Below, one piece after another: positions 26,242 through 36,420 of a stretch of DNA of 64,000 nucleotides (the first letter of the stretch is position 1; every line of letters begins with the position of its first letter). Source of the stretch: Choanephora cucurbitarum (taxonomy: Eukaryota > Mucoromycota > Mucoromycetes > Mucorales > Choanephoraceae); assembly GCA_025331435.1 (NCBI GenBank), contig JAIWNI010000032.1, positions 1-64,000 on the forward strand, in the 5' to 3' direction. The position numbers were made by a program, and so were the translations under genes. The notes under the pieces were generated by a model. It was not told the DNA's origin, did no database searches, and was given only the letters and a program-made list of their open reading frames with translations.

Positions 26242-28284
26242 ATGAGTCATATGAAACTGATAAACAGAAGCAAATGGATAACAAGTAGAAACAAGCCCAT
26301 AAGCTATAGTCTCAAATGGAACTATTGTTTCTGTAGTCCTCAGACTGCCAACTACACCTCAACTCGTGCCTCTCTTTCAGATTGGCCTCATCTTGATTTT
26401 ACTTCCATCGCTGGACCAAGAGCAGTAAGTAACGCCTATCTGTCTGTTTCTTTTGTCTCTCTATTTAAAATAAGTCATTAAGATAGTCAACTACCTAAAC
26501 GATTATGTAATTGGTCAAGAAAGGGCCAAGAAGATATTGGCAGTAGCCGTCTTTAACCATTATAGCCGTGTACGTGCCAATCTATCCAAACAAACAGAAG
26601 AACAGCAGCAACAGATGGATCCTTACGACGAATCACATGAGTATCATCATCATCCCACTTTACCAAGCGATTATTACACTACCAACACACCTATTAAAAG
26701 CGTAAATCCTAGTCTTATTCCTGCAGAACGATTGGCTTTGACTGCTACTCAAGGTAAATACATACTTGCGAGTATAAGAATATGCAAATTCAATTTCATT
26801 CTTCCTCTTTCTTTTTGTTGTATACAAGGTATACAACGTCGTAGTTGGGAAAACCCGCCTACTGGTTCATCAGCTCAATTGCGTAGTCAAACAACAGCCA
26901 ACAATCTCTTGCTGAAACAACGCAAGAAGAGTAAAAAACAGCAACAGTACCAACAGAGACAGTCTAAAGAATCTGCAGAAGATACAATATATGATAAAAG
27001 TAATGTGATGCTGATTGGTCCAACAGGATCAGGCAAAACCTTGTTGGCTAGAACATTAGCACAAATTCTCCAAGTACCTTTTTCTATGTCTGATGCCATA
27101 CCTTTTACACAGGCTGGTTATGTAGGCGAAGATGTTGAATTGGTCATTCAACGTCTACTTCAGGTAACTTTTGACTTGATTCCTTAACAATAGAGGATTA
27201 ATCATTTTTTCCTTTCAAGGCATGCAATTACGATGTACGAAAAGCGGAGACAGGAATTGTATTTATTGATGAGATTGATAAGATTGCAAAGAAATCAGAT
27301 AGTATGTCTAGCTCAAGAGACGTTTCAGGTGAAGGTGTTCAACAGGTAAAATAAGTTTTTGTGAGCCATAGTGAGAACAAGTATGGATTGTTCTAATGAT
27401 GGTTGACAGTCGCTATTACGTATGTTGGAAGGCACAATTGTGAATGTGTCGGATAAATCAACCCCATCAAATCATGGTAGGAAAGGACAGTAAGAGTGAG
27501 ATAGATAGACTTGCTTAGCGGTTCGTTCTATAGGCTCAAGTAAAGGAGAGACGTACTGTGTGGATACCAGTAATATTTTGTTTATTTTGAGTGGTGCCTT
27601 TGTTGGTTTAGAAAAGATGATATTACAGCGAATGCCTAAAGGTGTAAGTGATGACCTTGCCTAAAAAAGTGATACACTAATGGAACTTATCCTTGACAGT
27701 CTATCGGATTCAATGCAATGGTTGAGTCTGAAGACGACATAGAAAAGAAGAGCGAGCAACTATTACATCAAGTGGAGCCTACTGATCTAATCAAATATGG
27801 TCTAATAGCTGAGTTTACTGGCAGAATACCCATTGTCGCTTCTGTAGATCAATTATCAATACAAGATCTCACTCGTATCTTGACTGAACCTAGAAACTCC
27901 TTGTTAAAACAATATCAAGGCTTATTTGCTTTAAATAAGGTAAGCACGTATACAATAATAGAGAAAGAATAGGATACATAGCTATTTTTGTAGGTTCAAT
28001 TGAGATTTAGTAAGGCAGCCATTAGACAAATTGCTGAATTGGCTTTGGAGAAAAAGACAGGTGCTAGAGGATTGAGGCGTATTATGGAAAGTTTGCTATT
28101 GGATCCTATGTACGATACACCCTCATCCTGGATCAAGCAAGTGGTGATCAACAGTAAGGTTGTTTTGAATCAAAGAAAGGCCATCTATTTAGGTTATGAG
28201 CAAGGACATATTGCAGATAAGTTAATAGCTCAGGATGACGATGATGATGAGGACATTCAAGGGTTACAACAGCAAGTCATGTAG
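26242..28284 (+). CDS. Mitochondrial ClpX-type AAA+ unfoldase
   Basis: Eight exons (26242-26424, 26483-26753, 26829-27163, 27220-27345, 27410-27476, 27534-27643, 27700-27939, 27994-28284) encode 540 residues. The first 45 residues are basic and lack acidic residues, consistent with a mitochondrial presequence. The ClpX core follows: [20 protein letters not shown], Walker A GPTGSGKT, pore loop GYVGED, Walker [19 protein letters not shown], and sensor-2 region [14 protein letters not shown]. An IGF tripeptide (SIGFNA) sits where ClpX contacts ClpP. The N-terminal four-cysteine zinc-binding domain is absent, and roughly 110 Gln/Lys/His-rich residues separate the first conserved helix from Walker A. 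The pore RKH loop is not conserved. In the family it unfolds substrates, with ClpP or as a remodeller acting on haem-synthesis enzymes. The acidic tail resembles no known motif. Confidence 0.93.
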
Positions 28285-28312
28285 CAAATCTTTCCCCGTC
28301 TGTTTCTTTTTA

Positions 28313-29523
28313 TTAAACATCTGTCATTGGTTCATCTTCTTCTTGATGTGTATCCAAGTCTTGAATGAGCTCATTGTCTGAAAAGGATGTATCATCCTTA
28401 TTCAAAGACAATAATTCGTTATCAGAAAGTGCCAATTCTACATCTTCACCCAGATATTCTTGCGTCAGATCCTCTGCTGATCTTTCTAGCTCTTTTTTTT
28501 TCTTCATTAGTTCTTCCTGTTCTGCTTTTTCTTGTTCCTTCTTCTTAGCATCTTCTTTCTGGCGTCTCCTTTCCTGTAAAAGAGCTAGCACGTCTTTTCT
28601 GCTTTTAGTGCCTGATGATGATGGTTCCTGCTCCTCATCACTACTATCATCCAAAGACACCATTCTGCGTTTTTTGTGCAAACTACTGGACTCTGTCTCG
28701 TGTTCAACACTTTTGTTTGACTCATGTGTTGATACCTGATGAGGTCGATGGACTGCCTTTTTAGGCTTTGGTTTGTTTGTAGGTAAAGGTTTTGTGATTG
28801 GGAAAAATAAGGGTCGATTGTCATCTTCTGAAGAAGCTTCTTCTTCTTCTTCTTGCAATCTGCTTTGTTCGTCTGTTATCACAAAATGAGTCATATGGTT
28901 TAAAGTAACTCTGTCTTTTCCTTGCTTTACCTTCGCTTTCATTCTGTCTATTCAGTTCGTTTTCTACCTCAAGTCGAACTTGTCTTCGTTCTTTAAACTC
29001 TTCTTGCCATGTCTTGATTTGCGATTTGACAGCTGCTGTAGAAGCTGGCTTGGTTACTCGTTTAGCGAAATCCTGGAACTTGAGTTTAGGAAATAGATTG
29101 TTGGCCCAAAACATATAAAATTGCATCAAATCCTTCAAGTCTTGTTCCTGTTGTTTTGAAGAGAAACAATAGATGAGCAAATTTTTGAAAGTTATTTAGA
29201 AGATTTTCATTTCTTACTTCGTGCCCTTTGCCTTTGAAATTTAAATATTGGCTTCGGTTCTTGAGAGCTGAAATACCTTTTTCTCCTAGTAGCCTAAACA
29301 GGATCATGCATCAACATAACTCCTCTTCTTAAGATAGACAGAGATTGAAAAATTACCTCTCATCATCTAGTTTGGGTCGTTTTACTGATTTCTTAGTCAT
29401 CTCTTCTAGATCTTGAGTTTCAGAAGATGGTGCAGCTGTATTGTTCAAGAGCCCGTCGAGTTGTTTTGTGAGTTCACCATCTAATTCATAGTCATCAAGT
29501 AAAAGATCATCAAACTCGCTCAT
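28313..29523 (-). CDS. CSM3: Replication fork protection complex subunit Csm3/Swi3 (TIPIN family)
   Basis: Four exons (29523-29357, 29293-29218, 29147-28931, 28872-28313) encode 339 residues. The conserved Swi3 domain spans roughly residues 48-150, with RPKLDDERLLGEKGISALK, then FKGKGHE, then the region ending in a helix rich in FWANNLFPKLKFQDFAKRV. Known for the family: partner of Tof1/Swi1/TIMELESS; the heterodimer travels with the replisome, stabilises paused forks and helps the checkpoint. The C-terminal half is highly charged, with Glu/Lys and Ser/Asp-rich low complexity typical of the family. Its stop codon lies 28 bp from the ClpX stop in convergent orientation, so 3' UTRs must overlap or be very short. 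Confidence 0.88.
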
Positions 29524-30289
29524 TATATCAAATGTTGATCAAAAAAAATAAAGATCTCATTTTTTTTTGGCAAACGCGTTTTCGAGAACGCGTCTAAATC
29601 ATATTTGAACTCCATTCTGTGAGTAAATTGCTTTGGTTTTCAGGAACAATTTCTTACTGGCATGCAACTGCTGTCCTCAGGTAATTGCTTTGATGGACTA
29701 GTAGTTTGCAAAGGTCGATATCAAAACACCATTAAAGAGTAACAGAGCATACTCAGATATGACTTTGTTGTAAGATTACTAATATCCAAAAAGTTTTCCC
29801 AATATATGATACTATAGAGGACTGAAGGAAAATGTTTTGGAAGAACCCTTGGAGCAGCCTTTTATACCTTCTGTTTGTATTTACATCTTGCTGCTATAGA
29901 TTTTCAAAACGCCTATTGCGTTTCTATAGACTTTACCAACATCCCTGATACACAGGCAATCATCTTTCCTTCTTCCCCAAAAAAGGCGCTTGGAAAACTT
30001 CAAACAGGCCTTACAAAATGGGTCTCGAGCCAACAGAAAAAGCCATCTAGTAGAACTAAGTCTAGGTGCAATGAAGCGACAAATATGCTGCTATAAAATG
30101 AAGTCAAAGAAATACAGTTTGAGAATACAGCTGGAAATTGCAATAGTGAATCAACTTTAAGCCAAATGAGATGGTCTGGATTGGGATCAGTACGAATGAT
30201 TTTTAAAAGAATTTTTTTTTAATAATATTGATTTCTATCAGAATACTCATAATGAAGATAAACATATAGGAAATAAAATATTTCTATCC
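29524..30289. other. Intergenic region with no recognised gene
   Basis: About 770 bp, starting with the Csm3 promoter. An open frame around 29875-30096 (+) contains no recognisable domain and has no splice-supported extension. It marks the left end of the mobile-element-rich island. Confidence 0.4.
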
Positions 30290-30650
30290 CTACTTCGTTG
30301 TATACAACATTTCTTGTGTGGTTCTTTGCATGTTGTGCTGAAATGGAATTGGATTAGCCAAATAAAACCTTGATAAGGTTTTATGTCTAACTCTTGAAAG
30401 AGCAATATAGAGCTGTTCGAGACTGAAGACTAGCTTTGGTAAATGGAAATACAACCCGATCAAGAGTTTGACCTTGGGCATTGTTGATCATCATCGCAAA
30501 ACAAGTCGTAAAGGAATATGATACATTGAAATTGTATAGCATCGTCTTGAGCTGAAAGAGGTTTTATATTAGGAATGCGTACAATGGATCCAGCAAGTGC
30601 ACTTGTTTCAATCGTAGCTTCAATCGCATTTGTACTGTTTGGCAGCTAAA
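30290..30650 (-). pseudogene. Pif1/Helitron-type helicase C-terminal fragment
   Basis: On the minus strand the segment translates, with frameshifts, into helicase-tail signatures: a GSIVRIPNI run, then a region resembling FAMTINKSQGQTLD (seen here as FAMMINNAQGQTLD), then SLEQLYIALSRVRH. These are the final motifs of Pif1-like helicases as found in Helitrons. Upstream motifs, including Walker A, are missing. It is an isolated 3' fragment in the opposite orientation to the larger Helitron relic near 38-43 kb, so it comes from a separate insertion or a rearranged piece. Confidence 0.7.
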
Positions 30651-31496
30651 AAAAATAATAAAAAAACACAAGTAGATTTAAAGGGGTTTATTCAAATGCA
30701 AAAGCAAAGTGAATCTAATCTATTCCTACTTCCAAATGATCTCTCTATTTATACTTTTCGAAAGCTAGGATGATTTAGCATATCTAACTTGCTGTTGATC
30801 GCATATTATCATGAACCCTTCGATGTCGATATCCACAGTCTATGATAGTTCAAAGTACGCATCTAAGGTGTGACGAGAATACTAACTTGGACAGCCTTTC
30901 GATGTTAGACTCGAATTTGGAAGCATAAAGAATAATTATTGCTCTATTGAAATTGAAGGATTTGTGATTTGTCAGTGTACAAAGTTAAGCAATGAGAATT
31001 AAACTAGTCAAAGAATTACTGTTTATTGAGTGTAAAAGTACATGGTATTTATAGAAGAAGTATCTGTGTCAGATCATAGACATTAGGTGAAGGGTTTAAG
31101 TTGATAGCTGGGATATGCTTTGATAGAAGAGATTAGACTCAGTTTATCTTCTGGGTCTAGCATGATAGAACCCTGTTATCTAGGATCTGGTTAATCCATC
31201 ATTTTGGTTCATATCCTAAACCCTGAACATTTCCACGTTGTATTACATCAGTTATGATGATCTAGCTTTATCGCATTGTTGAGTCATTATGAATTATGCT
31301 ATGTTGTATACTTGACACAACAGTTTGATTGGCTGATTTAAGAATATAGGTACTTCTTGTTATGTAGTTCACTACATTGTAGTCATTATAAATCTGGGTG
31401 AAAAGGAGCCCTTCCTCCCATAAATATATACAGAGTAAGTCCAGTTAATAAGTGTATAATTAGGCTATAAGCAGTCAAACACATTCAATAGCTATA
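30651..31496. other. AT-rich spacer, no gene recognised
   Basis: No open frame with recognisable domains on either strand. The sequence is locally rich in short repeats of GATA/TAG type. An LTR identity was considered but no terminal repeats or target-site duplication could be found. Confidence 0.35.
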
Positions 31497-31660
31497 ACCG
31501 TACTGATGAAACTTATACCAACAATGAGTGTACTGACAATGAGTGTACTGATACCGATTATACTATCACTGAGTATACTAACAATGAATTTACTGGCAAT
31601 GAGTGTGTTGTTGACGAGTGTACTGATAAAGAGCGTACTGATAATGAGGATAGTGTGAAT
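31497..31660. repeat. Degenerate 15-bp tandem array A
   Basis: Around ten imperfect copies of a 15-bp unit close to GTACTGATAATGAGT. On the plus strand it reads as a pentapeptide pattern NE(C/Y/F)TD; on the minus strand an uninterrupted pattern STLIV-like. Divergence among copies is high, so the array is old or evolving freely. Confidence 0.7.
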
Positions 31661-31717
31661 GAGTGACGATGAAGTGATCACACAGTAAGGAAATATGATG
31701 AAGTTGAGAATACGGAA

Positions 31718-31855
31718 ATCGAGACCAATGATATTGAAGCCAATGAAATCGAGCACAATAAAATCAAGCACAATAAAATCAAGCACAATGAAATCGAGCA
31801 CAATAAAATTGAATACAATGAAACTGAGCTTAAAGAAATTAAGCATAATGAATTT
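31718..31855. repeat. Degenerate 15-bp tandem array B
   Basis: About eight or nine copies of a 15-bp unit close to GAAATCGAGCACAAT. It reads EIEHN/KIKHN on the plus strand and FIVLD on the minus strand. It sits 60 bp from array A and both are spanned by one minus-strand open frame of about 120 codons (31475-31846), which looks like a by-product of the repeat rather than a gene, although that is not proven. Confidence 0.7.
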
Positions 31856-32148
31856 GGGAATGTGATATTTGCAGGCTCAGATAAATTCAATGAGAGGGAA
31901 CTCGAAACTTTTATTAAAAAGAAAGAGAGGGAACTAATTCTACTGCACGTTCATGTTGTGTTAATATACTATTTCTATCTCGGTTTCAATCAATCACTCC
32001 GTTACAGTTTTATCTATATGAGCAGTTTTCCTACTGGGATGACTGGTCACCTTTATAAAAAGAATAAAGCTATTTACCGCCACCGAAAATTCTTATTTAC
32101 AACCACTGACCCGATCCCTGAGTTTAAAATAATCTGGTTTACAGCCAC

Positions 32149-32270
32149 TTTATTTACAACCACCTTATTTACAACCACCACCTTATTTACAACCACCACC
32201 TTATTTACAACCACCACCTTATTTACAACCACCACCTTATTTACAACCACCCTTATTCACAACCACCCTT
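32149..32270 (+). repeat. 18-bp tandem repeat, left subterminal region of the MULE
   Basis: Seven copies of a unit close to ACCTTATTTACAACCACC, mostly at exact 18-bp spacing, end 42 bp before the transposase ATG. The last copy carries TTCAC for TTTAC, and that variant is the one matched by the right-hand inverted copy. Such clusters often serve as transposase-binding sites in MULEs and may include the promoter (inference). Confidence 0.85.
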
Positions 32271-32312
32271 AGACATACCATCAAACCATAGTTTCTAGCC
32301 TTTCTTGAAATA

Positions 32313-35312
32313 ATGATAAGTGAAAATTTACAAAAAGTTCCTGAAGTCCTTCCCGAACTTCCTCGAAGCATCGATAAAGAATCTCTTAATACTCTTATTA
32401 AAGAGTATGCAACTAGAAACAATTTTGCAGTTTCTATTACAAGATCCGACGCAAAAAGACTAGTTTATCAATGCGTGAAAAGTGGCAAACATAGAGAAGA
32501 CTACAAGCGCATTGAAGACGTTAATAAGCAACGAGCTAAAATGAGTGTAAAGACAAACTGTCCTTTTACCATTAGATTCTCTAAAGTTAAAAGCAAAGGC
32601 ACTCTTAGTCTTATTGAGCCTCACGATGAACGTGAACTGTGCCATAACCATTCTCTTGACATACTTGAAATGTTGTCTGTACCAAAAGGACGTAAGAATA
32701 ACCTTGAGCCAAGCGAGATGAAGAAAGTCAGTTTCGGTCTTGAGTTAGACTTGGCACCTCGCAAAATTCAAGAATCCATTAGTAGAGATGGCAGCTATAA
32801 CAAGCTAACTGCAATTGACATCAAAAACATGAAGCAAGACTATAAGAGACAAAGTCACCAATCCTCGTTTAAAGCGTCTAGTAATGAAGCAACAGATTTG
32901 ATCAATCGAATGCAAAGTGACGGGTTTACTGTATTCTACGACTTTAATGAAGCAGGTTTCCTGAAGTCGATTCTCTTCGCCAATAGTAAAATGATTGAAA
33001 GAACAAAGCAATTCCCTGAAGTAATGGTAATCGATGCCACATACAAAACAAACAATCTTGGAATGCCTTTGATTGGTGTGTATGGTGTAAGCAACATTGG
33101 AAGAAATGCTTTAAAAAGCTTTCCTGTAGCGTTTGCCTGGGTCTCAAACGAGCAAGAGTCCACTTACAACTGGGTTCTTTTAAAGCTGAATCAATTACTA
33201 GGAGGCATTTCGTCAGAAACTGTGTTTATTACTGATAAGTGCACAGCTTTAAGAAATTCATTAAGCAGACACTTTTCTGAAAACAAAAAGCTTCTTTGTA
33301 CATGGCATATGTTAAACAATCTTGATGACCATTGTAATAAGAAGACATTCAAGAACAGCAAGACCATAGATGATTTCAAGTCGTACGTCAAAGCTTTGAT
33401 TGATTTGCCAAGCTTCACCGAATTTTCAAAGTACAGTAATCTAATCAATGAAATTCTTTACGACGACAATTGTTTCGTCTCAAAAGATGAGAGAATCAAG
33501 TTCAAGGAATATTATGAAACCGAGTGGAAGCTTTGCCTACATCAGTGGGCAGCCAACTACACATCAAAAGTAAGGAACATGGGCTGTACTACTTCTCAAA
33601 GAGCAGAAAGTGGCCATGGAGCAATGAAGAATGGCATGAACTCAGCACAACAGCTTTGCATCGCCTTTGAAAAAATCAGCGATTACTTGAGACGCTTTGA
33701 TCGCAATTTCAATGAGCAAGAGCTGAAAGAAAAGACTAGCTGCGACATTCTCATAAGTGGTGATGATCAATTGAACCATCTCCGTGGAAAAGTTGGTCAT
33801 TTCGCTCTTTATAAGCTTCGAGAAGAACTTTACAAAGAACGGCCAGTAATCCCTGCACAATACTCGGAATGTGTTTGTAAAAATCGAGTTGTGTATGGGC
33901 TGCTATGCTGTCATCAAATGGACAGATTAAAGCAAAGCAGAATCGAGTTGATTGATGTACCTCAACGTTGGTGGATATCTAAAGCTGATGAATATGCTCA
34001 TAAACCATTGAAGAGCTTCACAAAGCCATGGGTTAAATATTTGCTTGCACTTGATGAAGCATTCCGTGTAGCAGAAGGAGATGTAGTTGAAACGTCTCGT
34101 TTAACATATGTACTTGACGATCTTCTGCATACAGATAACAATTCCTTTGTTGATGGTAGCTCTAGAACCAAGTTGGAATCTGGAGGCATCCCTCCTTTGC
34201 AATTACCAGAAGCAAGTGAAGTAAGAAAACCGGGAAGACCACCAAAATCTCAAAGACTATCTTCGCTTCCCAAAGACTTTGCCAATGCTAGTTTTAGAAA
34301 GCAGTACAGTAAAATTGATCTGAAGAAAAAGCAAGAAGACGGAGAAGAAAAGAAAGAAGAAGACGAAGAAGAAAAGAAAGAAGAAAAGAAAGAAGAAAAG
34401 AAAGAAGAAAAGAAAGAAGAAAAGAAAGAAGAAAAAAAAGAAGAAAAGAAAGAAGAAGATGAAGAAGAAGAAGAAGAAAAAAAGAAAGAAGATAGAAAGG
34501 AAAAGTCCAAAAAGAGAAAGCCTGTTTGTCATGGAGATTTCGTATATGATTTGTACATTCCTAAAAAGAGGGCAACCACTGAAAGAAAAAGGTACCAACA
34601 CAGTAGGTTAGATTTTCTTGTTCATGAGAGCATAGATAAACTTGATGTTGTAGAAACCCATGATCCCAAAGGCGATGGATTTTGTGGGTTTAGATCTGCA
34701 GCTCATGCTATTTATGGCGACGAGGATAAGTTCATTCAGGTTAAAGAAGCAATGCTGAATGTCTTGGGAAAGAAGTTCAATGATGATATGACATACGCGG
34801 ACTTCTATAGTAGTTCGTTGGGAATGATAATGAAAGATGTAAAAATGACTATCATTTGTGGCATTGATCAGCAAAACAATAGCTCGGAATTAAGAGGTGA
34901 ACCATCCCATACAAAAGCAAAAGTTGCTCAACCAAGATTCTGGTTTGATAGTTTGGATTGTATGCAAATTTTGGCTGATGCTTACGGAAGACCAGTTTGC
35001 TACTATCCCCCTGTTGTTGATGTACCGGAAGTAGCGATTGATCAACCTGCTTCGTATTTCCCGGTGATCTTGCCAGCAAAGCTTGATAAGAAACCGCTTC
35101 CAATCCACATCCAAAACATCAACGGTTGCCACTGGGGTTTCTATCAAGTTCTCCAATCATGCCAAAGATTTCCGGCTCCTTCTAGAGTGTATATCGATGC
35201 GCATGAATCGCTTCGTGGCAATTTTGATAACTATTGGAATCGTTGGAAGCAATTCCACAAGCAACCGAAATCCTTAGAAGAAAAAGAAACAGCTGTTATT
35301 GTTATCGATTAA
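32313..35312 (+). CDS. FAR1/MULE transposase with AT-hook and C-terminal OTU-like cysteine protease
   Basis: A single uninterrupted 999-codon frame. In order: a FAR1-type N-terminal zinc-binding region (about residues 30-115); a MULE DDE core with VIDATYKTNN (first Asp, about 244), FITDKCTALR (second Asp, about 308) and SQRAESGHGAMK (Glu, about 432); a SWIM zinc finger CVC...CCH (about 518-533); an AT-hook KPGRPPK (about 640); about 60 residues of Lys/Glu repeats; and an OTU-like domain (about 780-950) with catalytic-type GDGFCGFR and, near its end, GCHWGFYQV. The DDE triad, SWIM ligands and the OTU Cys and His are all present, so the protein could be active. OTU enzymes cleave ubiquitin or related conjugates; the substrate here is unknown. 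There are no introns or frame breaks, unlike every other element in the window. Confidence 0.88.
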   Translation: MISENLQKVPEVLPELPRSIDKESLNTLIKEYATRNNFAVSITRSDAKRLVYQCVKSGKHREDYKRIEDVNKQRAKMSVKTNCPFTIRFSKVKSKGTLSLIEPHDERELCHNHSLDILEMLSVPKGRKNNLEPSEMKKVSFGLELDLAPRKIQESISRDGSYNKLTAIDIKNMKQDYKRQSHQSSFKASSNEATDLINRMQSDGFTVFYDFNEAGFLKSILFANSKMIERTKQFPEVMVIDATYKTNNLGMPLIGVYGVSNIGRNALKSFPVAFAWVSNEQESTYNWVLLKLNQLLGGISSETVFITDKCTALRNSLSRHFSENKKLLCTWHMLNNLDDHCNKKTFKNSKTIDDFKSYVKALIDLPSFTEFSKYSNLINEILYDDNCFVSKDERIKFKEYYETEWKLCLHQWAANYTSKVRNMGCTTSQRAESGHGAMKNGMNSAQQLCIAFEKISDYLRRFDRNFNEQELKEKTSCDILISGDDQLNHLRGKVGHFALYKLREELYKERPVIPAQYSECVCKNRVVYGLLCCHQMDRLKQSRIELIDVPQRWWISKADEYAHKPLKSFTKPWVKYLLALDEAFRVAEGDVVETSRLTYVLDDLLHTDNNSFVDGSSRTKLESGGIPPLQLPEASEVRKPGRPPKSQRLSSLPKDFANASFRKQYSKIDLKKKQEDGEEKKEEDEEEKKEEKKEEKKEEKKEEKKEEKKEEKKEEDEEEEEEKKKEDRKEKSKKRKPVCHGDFVYDLYIPKKRATTERKRYQHSRLDFLVHESIDKLDVVETHDPKGDGFCGFRSAAHAIYGDEDKFIQVKEAMLNVLGKKFNDDMTYADFYSSSLGMIMKDVKMTIICGIDQQNNSSELRGEPSHTKAKVAQPRFWFDSLDCMQILADAYGRPVCYYPPVVDVPEVAIDQPASYFPVILPAKLDKKPLPIHIQNINGCHWGFYQVLQSCQRFPAPSRVYIDAHESLRGNFDNYWNRWKQFHKQPKSLEEKETAVIVID
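34321..34505 (+). repeat. GAAGAAAAGAAA purine repeat encoding Lys/Glu-rich linker
   Basis: A nearly all-purine tract built of 12-bp units encoding KKEE repeats between the AT-hook and the OTU-like domain of the MULE protein. It probably forms a long charged helix that spaces the two domains. Purine tracts of this kind can also form unusual DNA structures. Confidence 0.85.
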
Positions 35313-35420
35313 ATGGAGTTATATATACACATTTATTGACATAGTGAATTTACATATGATTACCACGAAAATGGTTGTGAATAAGGTAGGTTCTGCTCAA
35401 TCAGGTGGTTGTAAAAAACA

Positions 35421-36420
35421 AAACAAAAAATTATAAACAATTTAACCCATGAGCTACATTGCATACTAATTATAGTGATTTTCGTTTCCTGAGCCGCGTA
35501 CGCAATGCAAACATTTGTCCAGAGCAAAGTTGTTGCTGTCTTATGAATCATGCTTTGATCTCTTCGACAATTCATATTTGCTCGTACCTTGTTCTTTTGC
35601 TGTGATTCTTTTCTACTTTGCTCAAGAACGTATCGTCTTAAAAAAAACTTGCAACACAGAAAAGAGAGAGAGAAAAAGATATATCGGTAGCCAATGGTTG
35701 CTGTCTTTTCTTTTATACAAATGTGATCAAGCCAATCGTCGTCAGTCAAAAAAAAAAGAATACCTGCCTTTGACTAAAAGTTCGTACAAGTTGGCTCTCT
35801 TTCTATGGAGACTGAAACTTAATACATTTCTATCACTTCTGGCTATAATGGCAACTAAAATTAACTCAATAAAAAGTTGAAACTAGTCTTCGTTTTACTA
35901 ATTAACCATTGCCTCTTGCTGATGTCAAGTCTTAACTCGAGTAATCATATAAAAGAGTTTAACATTTAGAAAATCACTTAAATAAACAAGCACTACCTGG
36001 AGAATGGCATGTAAATAAAAAAAAAAGAGAGAGATTGGTAAACTAATCACAAATGTCTATTTGTTGACTCCTGAAAGTGAATCAGGGCACAATGCATACC
36101 TTTCAAAATTTTGACTGAGAAAACACACCTTAATAATGACAACAATGAAACTATAGTATGATTTGAAAACTGACTTCTTAGCTTTTCTTGTATGTTTGCC
36201 ATGCGCATACTATATACATAAAAAAAGAGATTAAGAGGTGTTCCACTAAAACAGCGGAAGAAATGTGAATCGTTTGTTTTGCTTGTTGTCTTCAAGAAAT
36301 CCTTTGAGCTTGACATCTGTTCTATGTTTTAAGACTAAACATCAGCTGGTATGTGCAGAGAAATCTTTGGAAACCAAATTGCCTGCTGATGTCATCTGCA
36401 ACTAGAAAGCATTAGTAGAT
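35421..36420. other. Spacer between the MULE and the first secreted-peptide gene
   Basis: One kilobase of AT-rich DNA. Two overlapping open frames of 121 (+) and 129 (-) codons near 35360-35880 show no recognisable domains or codon pattern. The final part includes the upstream region of the secreted-peptide gene. Nothing else was seen. Confidence 0.4.

Larger units (their letters stand above)
32065..35420 (+). mobile_element. Mutator-like element (MULE) with subterminal inverted repeats
   Basis: The 3.4-kb interval is defined by a transposase-OTU gene bracketed by related repeats in opposite orientation. On the left are tandem copies of an 18-bp unit ACCTTATTTACAACCACC (32149-32270) plus outlying copies back to about 32071. 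On the right are inverted copies: 35372-35386 is an exact 15-bp complement of 32251-32265, and 35404-35415 complements the repeat core TTTACAACCACC. No exact ends or 9-bp target duplication were found, so the boundaries are approximate. Confidence 0.6.

Noticed and set aside
35360..35880. Overlapping 121- and 129-codon frames on opposite strands
   Set aside because: No domain, no codon bias, and both cover low-complexity AT-rich DNA next to the MULE end.
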